Assembly: GCA_965199235.1 (NCBI GenBank)
Contig: CBDAQU010000002.1
Location: forward strand, 248,001-312,000
Length of the DNA stretch: 64,000 nucleotides
Source: BOG-908 sp965199235
GTDB taxonomy: Bacteria; Pseudomonadota; Alphaproteobacteria; Acetobacterales; Acetobacteraceae
Reading direction: 5' to 3'
Shown: positions 34,638-43,863 of the stretch, piece after piece
Position numbering within the stretch: the first letter of the stretch is position 1
Layout of the letters: every line of letters begins with the position of its first letter
Position numbers and translations under genes: made by a program
Notes under the pieces: model-generated
What the model was told of the DNA's origin: nothing
The model's input: only the letters and a program-made list of their open reading frames with translations
Databases searched by the model: none

Positions 34638-35830
34638 CACGCGGCGACCCGGTCGAGCGTTTCGGCGCGGCGCTGCGCGCCCGCGACGCCACGCTGTATT
34701 TCGACGTCTCCCCCCTGCTGGAGCGGCAATGGACGGGCATCCCGGTGGTGGCGGCCGGGCTTGCCTCCGCCCTGCTTGCCAGGCTGCCCGAGCGGCTGCG
34801 CTTCTTCCTCGACCTCTCGGTGATCGATCGCGACGCCGTGGCCGACGCCCTGCACAGGAACTCCGGACTGTTCCTCAAGCGCGAGGTCGCGTCCGGACGC
34901 GCCTGCACGGGCCTGCTGCCGATCCTGCAGCGCGGCGCCAGGCAGCGGGCGGGGCGCACGGTCGGCCTGTTCCCGTCGGTCAAGCAGGTGCGCCGGCTGT
35001 TCGACGTCGAATGCAGCGTGTTCCACGACCTGTCCACCCTGGTGCTGCCCTACTTCCACATCAAGGGAAACGTCGACCACCACATGGAGGCGATGATGGC
35101 CGACATCGCCTCCAACGACCTGGTCGTGGCCGTGTCCGCCGCGTCGCGCGACGACCTGGCGGCCTATCTCGGCGTCGACCCCGGGCGGATGGTGGTGGCG
35201 CATAACGGGGTGGCCTGGCCCGAGGGCTATGCGGTGCGCGCGGCCAACGCGCTCTCGCCGGCCGGTGCAGAGCCCTATTTGCTGATCCTGGGCACACGGG
35301 AGCCGCGTAAGAACGTCAGCCTGGTGTTCGACATGCTGGAGCGGGCGCCCGAGCTGCTGGACAGCCACCGCTTCGTGTTCGCGGGCAAGATGGGCTGGCT
35401 GGAGGAGCAGCACAGCCTGCCGCACGGGCTGGAGGCGGCGCGCGCCGCCGGGCGCATCGTGTTCACCGGCTTTGTGGCCGACGCCACGAAATACCTGCTG
35501 CTGGCCGGCGCGCAGGCGACGCTCTACCCGTCCCTGTTCGAGGGGTTCGGCCTGCCGGTGCTCGAAAGCCTGTCCGCCGGCACACCTTGCGTCGCGTCCT
35601 GGAGTTCCAGCATCCCCGAGGTCGGCGGCAGGCTGTGCAGCTACTTCGACCCGCTATCGGCCGCGGACATGCACAGGGCCGTGCTGGAGATCCTTGCCCG
35701 CCAGCGCAGCGAGGGGGCGGCGCTGGCGGCCGCCTGCCGGGCCCACGCCGCCCGGTTCAGCTGGGAGGCGGCCCTGGCCAGCATCCTTGACCGCCTGGAA
35801 CCGCTGCTGCATGGCCGTCGCACGTCGTAG
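34634..35830 (+). CDS. glycosyltransferase family 4 protein
   Basis: 398 aa if it begins at the TTG at 34634, which overlaps the upstream stop by 4 bp; the frame is open further back but only through the neighbouring gene. FHDLSTLVLPYF and VVAVSAASRDDLAAYLG belong to the N domain; LLILGTREPRKNVSLVFDML is the donor-side strand and YPSLFEGFGLPVLESLSAGTPCVAS the EX7E motif. Typical of mannosyl- or rhamnosyltransferases in O-antigen and exopolysaccharide pathways. No close relative of a specific donor can be read. Confidence 0.87.
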   Translation: MTRGDPVERFGAALRARDATLYFDVSPLLERQWTGIPVVAAGLASALLARLPERLRFFLDLSVIDRDAVADALHRNSGLFLKREVASGRACTGLLPILQRGARQRAGRTVGLFPSVKQVRRLFDVECSVFHDLSTLVLPYFHIKGNVDHHMEAMMADIASNDLVVAVSAASRDDLAAYLGVDPGRMVVAHNGVAWPEGYAVRAANALSPAGAEPYLLILGTREPRKNVSLVFDMLERAPELLDSHRFVFAGKMGWLEEQHSLPHGLEAARAAGRIVFTGFVADATKYLLLAGAQATLYPSLFEGFGLPVLESLSAGTPCVASWSSSIPEVGGRLCSYFDPLSAADMHRAVLEILARQRSEGAALAAACRAHAARFSWEAALASILDRLEPLLHGRRTS

Positions 35831-35890
35831 CCCTCGGCGCAGCACTGCCATGCCGACATGGCATCTCGGCCCCGGCCACCCAATTCTGGC

Positions 35891-35920
35891 GACTGACGAC
35901 TGAAAGCTGACACCTGAGTC
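35891..35920 (+). repeat. CTGA-rich leader before fpr
   Basis: GACTGACGACTGAAAGCTGA and following bases form a string of CTGA steps ending at the fpr ATG. A similar tract stands in the same position before ssuD (53295-53327, minus strand). It contains no strong Shine-Dalgarno sequence. Confidence 0.5.
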
Positions 35921-36694
35921 ATGGCCGCGTTCTTCGAAGAAAAGGTGCTGACCGTTCATCATTGGACGGACAGCCTGTTCAGCTTCACCTGCACGCGCGA
36001 TCCGGCCTTCCGCTTCAAGAGCGGACAGTTCTCCATGATCGGGCTGATGGTCGACGAGCGTCCGCTGTTGCGCGCCTACTCGATGGTCAGCGGCCACTGG
36101 GAGGAAACGCTGGAGTTCCTTAGCATCAAGGTGGCGGACGGTCCGCTGACCTCCCGCCTGCAGCACATCGTGCCGGGCGATGCCGTGCTGATCGGCCGCA
36201 AGCCGGTTGGCACCCTGCTGGCCGAGACGCTGCTGCCCGGCCGCACGCTCTACATGCTCGGCACCGGCACCGGCCTCGCACCGTTCATGAGCCTGATCAA
36301 GGACCCCGACACCTACGAGCCGTTCGAGCGTGTGGTGCTGGTGCACGGCTGCCGCACGGTGGCGGAGCTCGCCTACCAGGCGCAGATCACCGAGGAGCTG
36401 CACGCCCACGAGCTGCTGGGCGAGTTCGCGCGCGAAAAACTGCTCTACTACCCCACCGTCACCCGGGAGCCGTTCGTCCATCAGGGCCGTGTGACCGACC
36501 TGATGTTCACCGGCAAGTTGCAGGCCGATCTCGGCCTGGAGCCGGTGGACCGCGCCCACGACCGCGTCATGCTGTGCGGCAGCCCAGGCCTGCTCGCCGA
36601 TTACGGCGCCTGGTTCGAGCAGGGTGGCTGGGTCGAGGGCACCAACACCAGGCAGGGCGAGTACGTGATCGAGAAGGCGTTCGTGGAGAAGTAG
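35921..36694 (+). CDS. fpr: ferredoxin-NADP reductase
   Basis: 257 aa, two-domain FNR. The FAD domain shows RAYSMVS (isoalloxazine contact) and the phosphate-binding GPLTSRL; the NADP domain has GTGTGLAPFMSLIKDP and CGSPGLLADYG. The chain ends EYVIEKAFVEK, the Fpr-type carboxy tail close to the flavin. Exchanges electrons between NADPH and ferredoxin or flavodoxin in the cytosol, often for Fe-S cluster repair and oxidative stress. Monocistronic; the leader before the ATG is a CTGA-rich tract. Confidence 0.93.
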   Translation: MAAFFEEKVLTVHHWTDSLFSFTCTRDPAFRFKSGQFSMIGLMVDERPLLRAYSMVSGHWEETLEFLSIKVADGPLTSRLQHIVPGDAVLIGRKPVGTLLAETLLPGRTLYMLGTGTGLAPFMSLIKDPDTYEPFERVVLVHGCRTVAELAYQAQITEELHAHELLGEFAREKLLYYPTVTREPFVHQGRVTDLMFTGKLQADLGLEPVDRAHDRVMLCGSPGLLADYGAWFEQGGWVEGTNTRQGEYVIEKAFVEK

Positions 36695-37150
36695 GTCGCG
36701 GCCAGCGGCGGTTCAGTTCAGTTCAGTCAGGTGCCAGGCCGGTCGGTAGACGAGGCGGGACGACACCGCCGGAGCGAGGACAAAGTCCACGCCGATTGGA
36801 CCATGGCTTGGCTGTCGTTGCCTGGCCAGTCTGGCGACGAGCCCAGCAAGCCGCCGCACAGCAGAGACATATCAGGCTCAAGCTCGACTGCAATGCGCGC
36901 CCTTTTGCGATTGGCTGCGTGCAGGGATGACCGGGGTGACCACTAGCGCAACGCCACACTTGAGCCGACGGACCAAGCCTGTGTTCGAGACAATCGTGCA
37001 GCGACGAACAGTTCCGCAAAGTCCCACTGTCACGGCCTGCTCGGTTGGTCCGGCTGTTCGTAGGCCCCGGACTGCCCGGGCGGCGCGGCGGCTTGCCAGT
37101 CGAGGGCTCGAGGGTGCAAGCACGCGCGCATCGCGGGCTGGAGGCACTCA
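36695..37150 (+). other. 456 bases without a recognisable gene
   Basis: Between fpr and the RidA-like gene I see only short, conflicting frames and no domain. Near 36711 there are three GTTCA steps in a row (a small direct repeat). No tRNA-like cloverleaf or clear terminator was found by eye. Confidence 0.4.
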
Positions 37151-37627
37151 ATGGATGGACGCATCGCCACACGGTTGAAGGCGTTGGGCCTGTCGCTGCC
37201 GGCAGCGCAGCCCCCGGTCGCGACCTACGTCCCTTACGTGATCACCGGCAGTCTGGTGATCGTATCGGGCCAGTTGCCGATGATCTCCGGCAAGCTCGGC
37301 TGGACCGGCAAGCTCGGCCAGGCGGTGAGCCTGGATCACGGCGTGGCCGCAGCCCGGCAGTGCCTGCTGAACCTGCTGGCGCATGTCAGTGCCGCGTGCG
37401 AGGGCGACCTCGACCGGGTCGCGCGGATCGTGCGGCTCGGCGGGTTCGTCGCCTGCACGCCTGATTTCACCAGCCATCCCGCGGTCATCAACGGCGCCTC
37501 CGACCTGGCCGTCGAACTGTTCGGCGATGCCGGGCGGCACGCGCGCGCCGCGGTGGGCGTGCCCAGCCTGCCGCTGGACGCGCCGGTGGAGATCGACGGC
37601 ATGTTCGAGATCGACCTGCCGGCCTGA
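37151..37627 (+). CDS. RidA/YjgF-family protein
   Basis: 158 aa. The longer RidA subfamily is indicated by its start (RLKALGLSLPAAQPPVATYVPYV), the VSGQLP strand, GVAAARQCLLNLLAHV and the terminal VGVPSLPLDAPVEIDGMFEI. These trimeric proteins hydrolyse reactive enamines/imines formed by PLP enzymes; this subfamily often lacks the catalytic Arg of RidA, and I cannot place that Arg here, so its activity is uncertain. It lies 30 bases before the ester hydrolase and may share its transcript. Confidence 0.85.
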   Translation: MDGRIATRLKALGLSLPAAQPPVATYVPYVITGSLVIVSGQLPMISGKLGWTGKLGQAVSLDHGVAAARQCLLNLLAHVSAACEGDLDRVARIVRLGGFVACTPDFTSHPAVINGASDLAVELFGDAGRHARAAVGVPSLPLDAPVEIDGMFEIDLPA

Positions 37628-37657
37628 CCGTTCGCCCTGCTTGACCACGGAGCCACG

Positions 37658-39610
37658 ATGAAACCTGCCCTCCTTCGCGCGGCCGTCCTGTGCTGCGCCT
37701 TGTTCTCCGGGGCCGTGCTGTCGGCGGCGGCCCAGATGCCGCCGCCGGCGCCCGCCAGGCTGGACAGCGAGCTGGCCCGCGCCTTCGCCCCGAAAGTAGA
37801 CAGTTTCGACTACACGCGCCGCGAGGCGATGATCCCGATGCGCGACGGCGTGCACCTGCACACCGTGATCTACGTGCCGCGCGGCGCCAACCGCGCGCCG
37901 ATCCTGCTGACGCGCACACCCTACGGCGCCGACGCCCGCTTCGGCGACACCAGCAGCGCGCATCTGGCGACCGTGATGGGCGACAACGACGTGGCCGACG
38001 AGCTGGTGACCCAGGACAACTACATACGCGTGATCCAGGACGTGCGCGGCAAGCACGGCTCGGAGGGCGACTACGTGATGACGCGCCCGCTGCGCGGCCC
38101 GTTGAACCCGACCGACGTCGATCACTCGACCGACACCTACGACACCATCGAATGGCTGGTGCACAACACGCCTGAGAGCAACGGCCGCGTCGGCATGCTG
38201 GGCATTTCGTACGACGGGTTCACCACGCTGATGGGGCTGTTCCACCCGCACCCGGCACTGCGCGCGGTGGTGCCGATCAACGCCATGGTCGATGGATGGC
38301 GCGGCGACGACTGGTTCCACAACGGCGCGTTCCGGCAGGACAGCCTCGTTTACGCCCATGACCAGGAGGCGACGCGGGGCAGCGACCTGAAATGGTGGTC
38401 GGACCATTACGACGATTACGACACCTGGCTCGCCGTCGGGTCGGCCGGCGAGATGGCGCGGCTGCACGGGCTGGACCAGGTCGGGTTTCCGGCAAAGCTG
38501 ATGAGCCACCCGTCCTACGACGCGTTCTGGCAGGGCCAGGCGGTCGACAAGCTGCTGCAGAACGAACCGGTCAGCGTGCCGACGATGCTGGTGCACAGCC
38601 TGTGGGACCAGGAGGACATCTTCGGCAACATCGCCGTCTACAAGGCGATCAAGCCGAAGGATGCCGACAACAAGGTGTTCCTGGTGATCGGGCCGTGGTT
38701 CCATCACCAGGAGCGCCTGCAGGGGTTCGCCGTGGGGCCGATCGCCTTCGGCAGCGACACCGCCGCGCATTTCCGCCACGATCTGCTCAAGCCGTTCTTC
38801 GACCACTACCTCAAGGACGACGCCCCGCCGCTGGGCATCGCGCCGGTGGAGGCCTACGAAACCGGCACGAACACCTGGCGCGCTTTGAAAAGCTGGCCAT
38901 CGGGCTGCGAGGACGGCTGCAGGATCGAGCACGAATCGATGTTCCTGCAACCGGGCGGCAAGCTCGGCACGTCGGCGGCATCGCCCGCCGTGCCCGGCTT
39001 CGACATGTACGTGGCAGACCCTGCCAAGCCGGTGCCCTATCTGCCCCGGCCGATCCACATAGAGGATGACGGCGCGCATAGCTGGCAGACCTGGCTGACC
39101 AGCGACCAGCGCGAGGTCGCCAGCCGGACCGACGTGCTGAGCTACGAATCCCCGGTGCTGACGGCGCCGCTGAAGATCAGCGGCGAGCCGGTCGCCAACA
39201 TCGCCGCCTCCACCACCGGAACCGATGGCGACTTCATCGTCAAGCTGATCGACGTGTACCCCGAGGAGATGGGGCGCGACGCGCCGCTCGGCGGCTATCA
39301 GCTGATGGTGTCGGCCGACATCCTGCGTGCGCGTTACCGCAACGACCCGAGCAAGCCGGCGGCGATGCCGTCCGACCAGCGGCAGATGCTGAAGTTCGCT
39401 CTGCCCACGGCCAACCACGTGTTCCTGCCGGGCCATCGGGTGATGGTGCAGCTGCAGTCGAGCTGGTTTCCCCTCTACGACCGCAATCCGCAGACCTACG
39501 TGAAGAACATCTTCTTCGCCAAGCCCGCCGACTATCGACGCGCCACTATAAAGGTGTTCGATGCCGGTCCCACCGGAAGCTTCGTCGATCTTCCCGTCGT
39601 GCGCCGCTAG
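37658..39610 (+). CDS. alpha-amino-acid ester hydrolase (CocE/NonD family)
   Basis: 650 aa with a signal peptide (cut near LSAAAQ), so periplasmic. Nucleophile Ser184 sits in LGISYDGF. The sequence follows the acetobacterial alpha-amino-acid ester hydrolase closely: INAMVDGWRGDDWFHNGAFRQ, SYDAFWQGQAVDKLL and LWDQEDIFGNIAVYKAIK, with an acidic cluster (DHYDDYD) that in characterised members binds the alpha-amino group. A jelly-roll carboxy domain completes the fold. Characterised relatives hydrolyse and synthesise beta-lactams with an alpha-amino side chain; the natural substrate is unknown. Follows the RidA-like gene. Confidence 0.88.
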   Translation: MKPALLRAAVLCCALFSGAVLSAAAQMPPPAPARLDSELARAFAPKVDSFDYTRREAMIPMRDGVHLHTVIYVPRGANRAPILLTRTPYGADARFGDTSSAHLATVMGDNDVADELVTQDNYIRVIQDVRGKHGSEGDYVMTRPLRGPLNPTDVDHSTDTYDTIEWLVHNTPESNGRVGMLGISYDGFTTLMGLFHPHPALRAVVPINAMVDGWRGDDWFHNGAFRQDSLVYAHDQEATRGSDLKWWSDHYDDYDTWLAVGSAGEMARLHGLDQVGFPAKLMSHPSYDAFWQGQAVDKLLQNEPVSVPTMLVHSLWDQEDIFGNIAVYKAIKPKDADNKVFLVIGPWFHHQERLQGFAVGPIAFGSDTAAHFRHDLLKPFFDHYLKDDAPPLGIAPVEAYETGTNTWRALKSWPSGCEDGCRIEHESMFLQPGGKLGTSAASPAVPGFDMYVADPAKPVPYLPRPIHIEDDGAHSWQTWLTSDQREVASRTDVLSYESPVLTAPLKISGEPVANIAASTTGTDGDFIVKLIDVYPEEMGRDAPLGGYQLMVSADILRARYRNDPSKPAAMPSDQRQMLKFALPTANHVFLPGHRVMVQLQSSWFPLYDRNPQTYVKNIFFAKPADYRRATIKVFDAGPTGSFVDLPVVRR

Positions 39611-39794
39611 CTCCCTGTTCTGGCGAGCAGGTTCATCGTGGCTGAGGATCAACCGAAGCGATCATGCCCAAACGTCCGGCGCAAGCATATCGTCGGGCGA
39701 CGCGGCGGGCGCGTCTGGTGGAGGGAAAGGGCGCTTTCGTCCGGATCGTATCGCCGCACGAAGCCTGGAATCGTTCCGCACGCAAGCTTTGCCT

Positions 39795-39822
39795 TTGGGA
39801 CAGCCCGCCAAAGCGGTATAGG
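39795..39822 (+). promoter_or_regulatory. candidate promoter for glgP-glgC
   Basis: TTGGGA (39795-39800) and TATAGG (39817-39822) with 16 bases between them lie about 80 bases before the glgP start, in the 295-base gap after the ester hydrolase, which holds nothing else I recognise. Confidence 0.4.
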
Positions 39823-39905
39823 CTGCTCGGGTGCCGCGGGTCGCGCGGCGCCCCATATGCCGCCCGCAGCGCGGCATCGGCAGGCAGCCAGAGGAGCCGC
39901 AGCTT

Positions 39906-42383
39906 TTGGACGACCTTACGCCCGCCCTTCACGCGGCGCCCTATTTCGGTGACAGGGTTGATGCCGGCCGCGACCAGGAGGCGTTGCGCGCGCGCATCCT
40001 GGACAAGCTGACCTACGAGGTGGGCCGCGCGCCGGGCGAGGCCAGCCAGCGCGACTGGTTCGTGGCGGCCGCGCACACGATACGGGATTTCGTCGTCGAG
40101 CGCTGGCTGCCCTCGACACGGCCGGGCGCCGGCGGCGACAAGCGCGTCTACTATCTCTCGCTCGAGTTCCTGATCGGGCGTCTGCTCGCCGACACCGCCG
40201 GCAATTTGGGCCTGCTGGAGCCGATGCGCGACGCGCTGGCCTCGCTCGGCGCCGATATCGACCTCCTGGGCCGCGAGGAACCGGACGCAGCACTCGGCAA
40301 TGGCGGGCTCGGCCGGCTGGCGGCGTGCTTCATGGACAGCATGGCCTCGCTCGGGATCCCGGCATTCGGCTACGGCATACGGTACGAGCATGGCCTGTTC
40401 CGGCAGGAGATCGCCGGCGGCGTGCAGCGCGAGCTGCCGGAGGACTGGCTCGCGGTCGGCAACCCCTGGGAGTTCGTCAGGCCGCAGGTGTCCTACGTCG
40501 TGGGGTTCGGCGGTTCCGTCTCGGCTATGACGGACCTCCAGGGAAGAACCAGCTACGCCTGGAACCCGGCCGAGATCCTGTCCGCCGTGGCCTACGACAT
40601 ACCCGTGGTCGGCGCCGCCGGCGCGCACGCCAACACGCTGCGGCTGTGGTCGGCGCGCGCGGCCGAACCGCTTCACCTCGACCAGTTCAACCGCGGCGAC
40701 CACGTCGGCGCGCTGCGCGACCGCGTGCGTATCGAGGCCGTCTCCCGCGTGCTCTACCCGGGCGACGATTCGGAGGCCGGCCAGGAGCTCCGGCTGCGTC
40801 AGGAGTTCTTCTTCGCCTCCGCCTCGCTGCAGGATCTGGTGCGCCGCCACGTCTGCGAATACGGCAGCATCGCGACACTGCCCGACCACGCGGCCATCCA
40901 GCTGAACGACACGCACCCGGCCATCGCGGTCGCCGAGATGATGCGGCTTCTGGTCGACGATCACGCGCTGGAGTGGGCCGAAGCGTGGCGCGTCACGGTC
41001 GCGACCTTCAGCTACACCAACCACACTCTGCTGCCCGAAGCGCTGGAAACCTGGCCGGTTCCGCTGCTGGAACGCCTGCTGCCGCGTCACATGCAGATCA
41101 TCTACCGGCTGAACGGCCAGCACCTGGAGGCGGCCAAGCGTGACGCCCACGCGACCGACGCGCAGCTTTCGGCGCTGTCGCTGATCGACGAAACCCACGG
41201 GCGCAGGCTGCGCATGGGGCACCTCGCGTTCATCGGCAGCCACGCGGTCAACGGCGTGTCGGCGCTGCATACGGAGCTGATGCGGCAAACCGTCTTTGCC
41301 GGGCTGCACGGCCTGTATGCCGATCGGATCAGCAACAAGACCAACGGCATCACGTTCCGACGCTGGCTGTACCGCGCCAATCCGGGTCTGACGCGCGTTC
41401 TGGTGGACAGGCTTGGCGAGAGGGTTCTGACCGACCCGGACAGCCTGGGCGACCTTGCGGCTTACGCCGACGACACGGGCCTGCAGAACGCGATCGCGGC
41501 GCAGCGGCTGGTGGCCAAGACCTCGCTGGCACGGCTGATACGCGACCGTATCGGCATCGCGGTCAGCACCGACGCAATGTTCGACGTTCACATCAAGCGG
41601 GTTCACGAATACAAGCGTCAGCTGCTCAACATCCTGCACGCGATCGCGCTCTACAACGTCATCCGTGCGCAGCCGACGAACGAGCGTGTGGCGCGGGTGA
41701 AGATATTCGCCGGAAAAGCCGCGCCAGGGTACCGCGTGGCCAAGCAGATCATCCGCCTGGCGCATGACGTGGCGCAGGTGATCAACAACGATCCCAACAT
41801 CGGCGAAAAGCTGAAGCTGGTGTTTCTGCCGAACTACAACGTGACCCTGGCCGAGCACGTGGTTCCCGCCGCCGACCTCTCCGAACAGATATCCACGGCG
41901 GGGCTGGAAGCGTCCGGCACCGGCAACATGAAGCTGGCGCTGAACGGCGCGCTGACGATCGGGACGCTGGACGGGGCGAACGTGGAGATGCGGCAGCATG
42001 TCGGCGCCGACAACATATTCATCTTCGGCCTGACCGCCGACCAGGTGGCCGCCAGAAGCTCGGGAGACATGTCCGGCCACGCAGCCGTGGCCGCGTCCGC
42101 GGCGCTGGAGCAGGCCATCCAGGCGATCGCATCGGGCGTCTTCTCGCCCGACGAGCCTGGCCGCTATCGCGACCTGGTCGACGCCATGCTGCACAGGGAC
42201 GTGTTCATGGTGACCGCCGACTTCGACAGCTACAACGCCAAGCAGGACGAGGTTGCAGCGCTGTGGCGCACGCCGGACCGTTGGTGGCGCACCAGCATCC
42301 TGAACATCGCAGGCATGGGGTGGTCCTCTTCGGACCGGACGATCGCCGAATATGCCTCCGACATCTGGGGCATCGCGCGCTAG
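39906..42383 (+). CDS. glgP: glycogen/starch phosphorylase
   Basis: 825 aa, the normal length. Releases glucose-1-phosphate from glycogen. The TTG at 39906 is chosen because GAGGAG stands 9 bases upstream; a longer frame from GTG at 39831 adds an Arg-rich stretch unlike the family. Landmarks: YYLSLEFLIGRLL, ALGNGGLGRLAACFMDS, IRYEHGLFRQ, and the PLP Schiff-base lysine Lys676 in GTGNMKLALNG. No allosteric phosphorylation site is evident. Forms an operon with glgC, 92 bases downstream; other glg genes are outside the window. Confidence 0.96.
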   Translation: MDDLTPALHAAPYFGDRVDAGRDQEALRARILDKLTYEVGRAPGEASQRDWFVAAAHTIRDFVVERWLPSTRPGAGGDKRVYYLSLEFLIGRLLADTAGNLGLLEPMRDALASLGADIDLLGREEPDAALGNGGLGRLAACFMDSMASLGIPAFGYGIRYEHGLFRQEIAGGVQRELPEDWLAVGNPWEFVRPQVSYVVGFGGSVSAMTDLQGRTSYAWNPAEILSAVAYDIPVVGAAGAHANTLRLWSARAAEPLHLDQFNRGDHVGALRDRVRIEAVSRVLYPGDDSEAGQELRLRQEFFFASASLQDLVRRHVCEYGSIATLPDHAAIQLNDTHPAIAVAEMMRLLVDDHALEWAEAWRVTVATFSYTNHTLLPEALETWPVPLLERLLPRHMQIIYRLNGQHLEAAKRDAHATDAQLSALSLIDETHGRRLRMGHLAFIGSHAVNGVSALHTELMRQTVFAGLHGLYADRISNKTNGITFRRWLYRANPGLTRVLVDRLGERVLTDPDSLGDLAAYADDTGLQNAIAAQRLVAKTSLARLIRDRIGIAVSTDAMFDVHIKRVHEYKRQLLNILHAIALYNVIRAQPTNERVARVKIFAGKAAPGYRVAKQIIRLAHDVAQVINNDPNIGEKLKLVFLPNYNVTLAEHVVPAADLSEQISTAGLEASGTGNMKLALNGALTIGTLDGANVEMRQHVGADNIFIFGLTADQVAARSSGDMSGHAAVAASAALEQAIQAIASGVFSPDEPGRYRDLVDAMLHRDVFMVTADFDSYNAKQDEVAALWRTPDRWWRTSILNIAGMGWSSSDRTIAEYASDIWGIAR

Positions 42384-42475
42384 CCTGGGTGATGTAGCCC
42401 GACCGACGTCGTTACGCGCCAGCTCGCCGGAGGCGCGCCCAACTCGGCGCACCAGCAGGAACGGAGCACACACGC

Positions 42476-43723
42476 ATGGACCACGCGCCGCTTGCCCGCC
42501 ATGCCATGGCCTATGTTCTCGCAGGGGGGCGCGGCAGCCGGTTGATGGAACTGACCGACATACGCGCCAAGCCCGCCGTCTATTTCGGCGGCAAGTCGCG
42601 CATCATCGATTTTGCCCTGTCCAACGCTCTGAACTCCGGCATCAGGCGCATCGGTGTCGCCACGCAATACAAGGCGCACAGCCTGATACGCCACCTGCAA
42701 CGCGGGTGGAACTTCTTCCGCCCCGAACGCCGCGAGAGCTTCGACATCCTGCCCGCTTCCCAGCGCGTGACCGAAACCGGATGGTATGCCGGCACCGCCG
42801 ACGCGGTTTTCCAGAACATCGACATCATCGAAAGCTATGCGCCGCGCTACATCGTTCTGCTTGCAGGCGACCACATCTACAAGATGGACTACGAGCCGAT
42901 GCTGCAGCAGCATTGCGAGCAGCGCGCCGACGTGACCGTCGGCTGCATCGAGGTCGGCTCCGAGGAGGCCAGAGGCTTCGGCGTGATGGGCATCGACGCC
43001 GGCGACCGCATAACCTCGTTCGTGGAGAAACCCGCCCACCCGCCCTCCATCCCCGGCAAGCCTGGCCGTTGCCTGGCCAGCATGGGCATCTACGTCTTCG
43101 ACACCGCCCTGCTGATCGACGTGCTGAGGCGCGACGCCTTACGGACGGAGTCGAGCCATGATTTCGGCCGCGACATTATCCCCGCCCTCGTGCAGGACGG
43201 GCGCGCCGTGGCGCACCGTTTCGAAAACTCCTGCGTGCGTTCGCCGGGCAGGCCGGCCTATTGGCGGGACGTGGGCACGGTGGACGCCTATTGGGAGGCG
43301 AACATCGACCTGACCGACTTCATCCCCGGCCTCGACCTCTACGACCGAAGCTGGCCGATCTGGACGTATGGCGAGATCACGCCGCCGGCCAAGTTCGTCC
43401 ATGACGAGGACGGGCGCCGCGGCGAGGCGATCAGCTCGCTGGTTTCGGGCGGATGCATCGTGTCCGGCACCGAGGTTCGTCAATCCCTGCTGTTCACCGG
43501 CGTCCACACGCATTCCTACGCCAAGGTGAACCGAGCCGTCGTGCTGCCCTATGCGCAGGTCGGCCGCCATGCACGGTTGAGCCGCGTCGTGATCGACCGC
43601 GGCGTGATCATCCCGGACCACCTCGTGGTGGGCGAGGACCCCGACCACGACGCTGCGCGTTTCCGCCGCTCCGAGCGCGGCGTGTGCCTCATCACCCAGC
43701 CGATGATCGACGCACTGAGTTAG
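42476..43723 (+). CDS. glgC: glucose-1-phosphate adenylyltransferase
   Basis: 415 aa. Makes ADP-glucose, the committed glycogen precursor. N-terminal nucleotide loop YVLAGGRGSRLMELT, GGKSRIIDFALSN, the catalytic region LAGDHIYKMDYE, FVEKP and the terminal left-handed beta-helix (GVHTHSYAKVNRAVVLPYAQVG) are all present. Its TAG stop is the first triplet of a 116-base hairpin repeat. Pairing with glgP, a degradative enzyme, is a common glycogen-cluster arrangement. Identification is secure. Confidence 0.97.
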   Translation: MDHAPLARHAMAYVLAGGRGSRLMELTDIRAKPAVYFGGKSRIIDFALSNALNSGIRRIGVATQYKAHSLIRHLQRGWNFFRPERRESFDILPASQRVTETGWYAGTADAVFQNIDIIESYAPRYIVLLAGDHIYKMDYEPMLQQHCEQRADVTVGCIEVGSEEARGFGVMGIDAGDRITSFVEKPAHPPSIPGKPGRCLASMGIYVFDTALLIDVLRRDALRTESSHDFGRDIIPALVQDGRAVAHRFENSCVRSPGRPAYWRDVGTVDAYWEANIDLTDFIPGLDLYDRSWPIWTYGEITPPAKFVHDEDGRRGEAISSLVSGGCIVSGTEVRQSLLFTGVHTHSYAKVNRAVVLPYAQVGRHARLSRVVIDRGVIIPDHLVVGEDPDHDAARFRRSERGVCLITQPMIDALS

Positions 43724-43836
43724 AGCAATGTCACGCAGACTGGAATGGTCGGAGTGACGAGACTGCTCGCCAAAACAACGCCGAGAACGGTTTGAGGTCC
43801 GCCTACTCGCGGACACTCTGCGTGACACCGGTCTAG
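43721..43836. repeat. dispersed two-hairpin element, copy A
   Basis: Begins with the glgC stop (TAGAGCAATGTCA) and ends ACCGGTCTAG. Internal pairs GTCCGC / GCGGAC around CTACTC, and GAGCAA / TTGCTC-like outer arms, give two hairpins. Copy B at 54657-54772 matches over its whole length. Lies between convergent glgC and maiA and could stop transcription from both sides. Confidence 0.85.
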
Positions 43837-43863
43837 CCTTCGTCGCGCCACGCGGCCGGGCTG

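Noticed and set aside
22457..35830. Glycan region as a complete capsule or Wzx/Wzy locus
   Set aside because: No flippase, polymerase or chain-length regulator is found in the window.
37148..39652. 834-codon minus-strand frame opposite the RidA-like and ester hydrolase genes
   Set aside because: No recognisable motif and the opposite strand has two confident genes.
39633..42473. 946-codon minus-strand frame opposite glgP
   Set aside because: Antisense of a conserved enzyme; length is explained by lack of stops at high GC.
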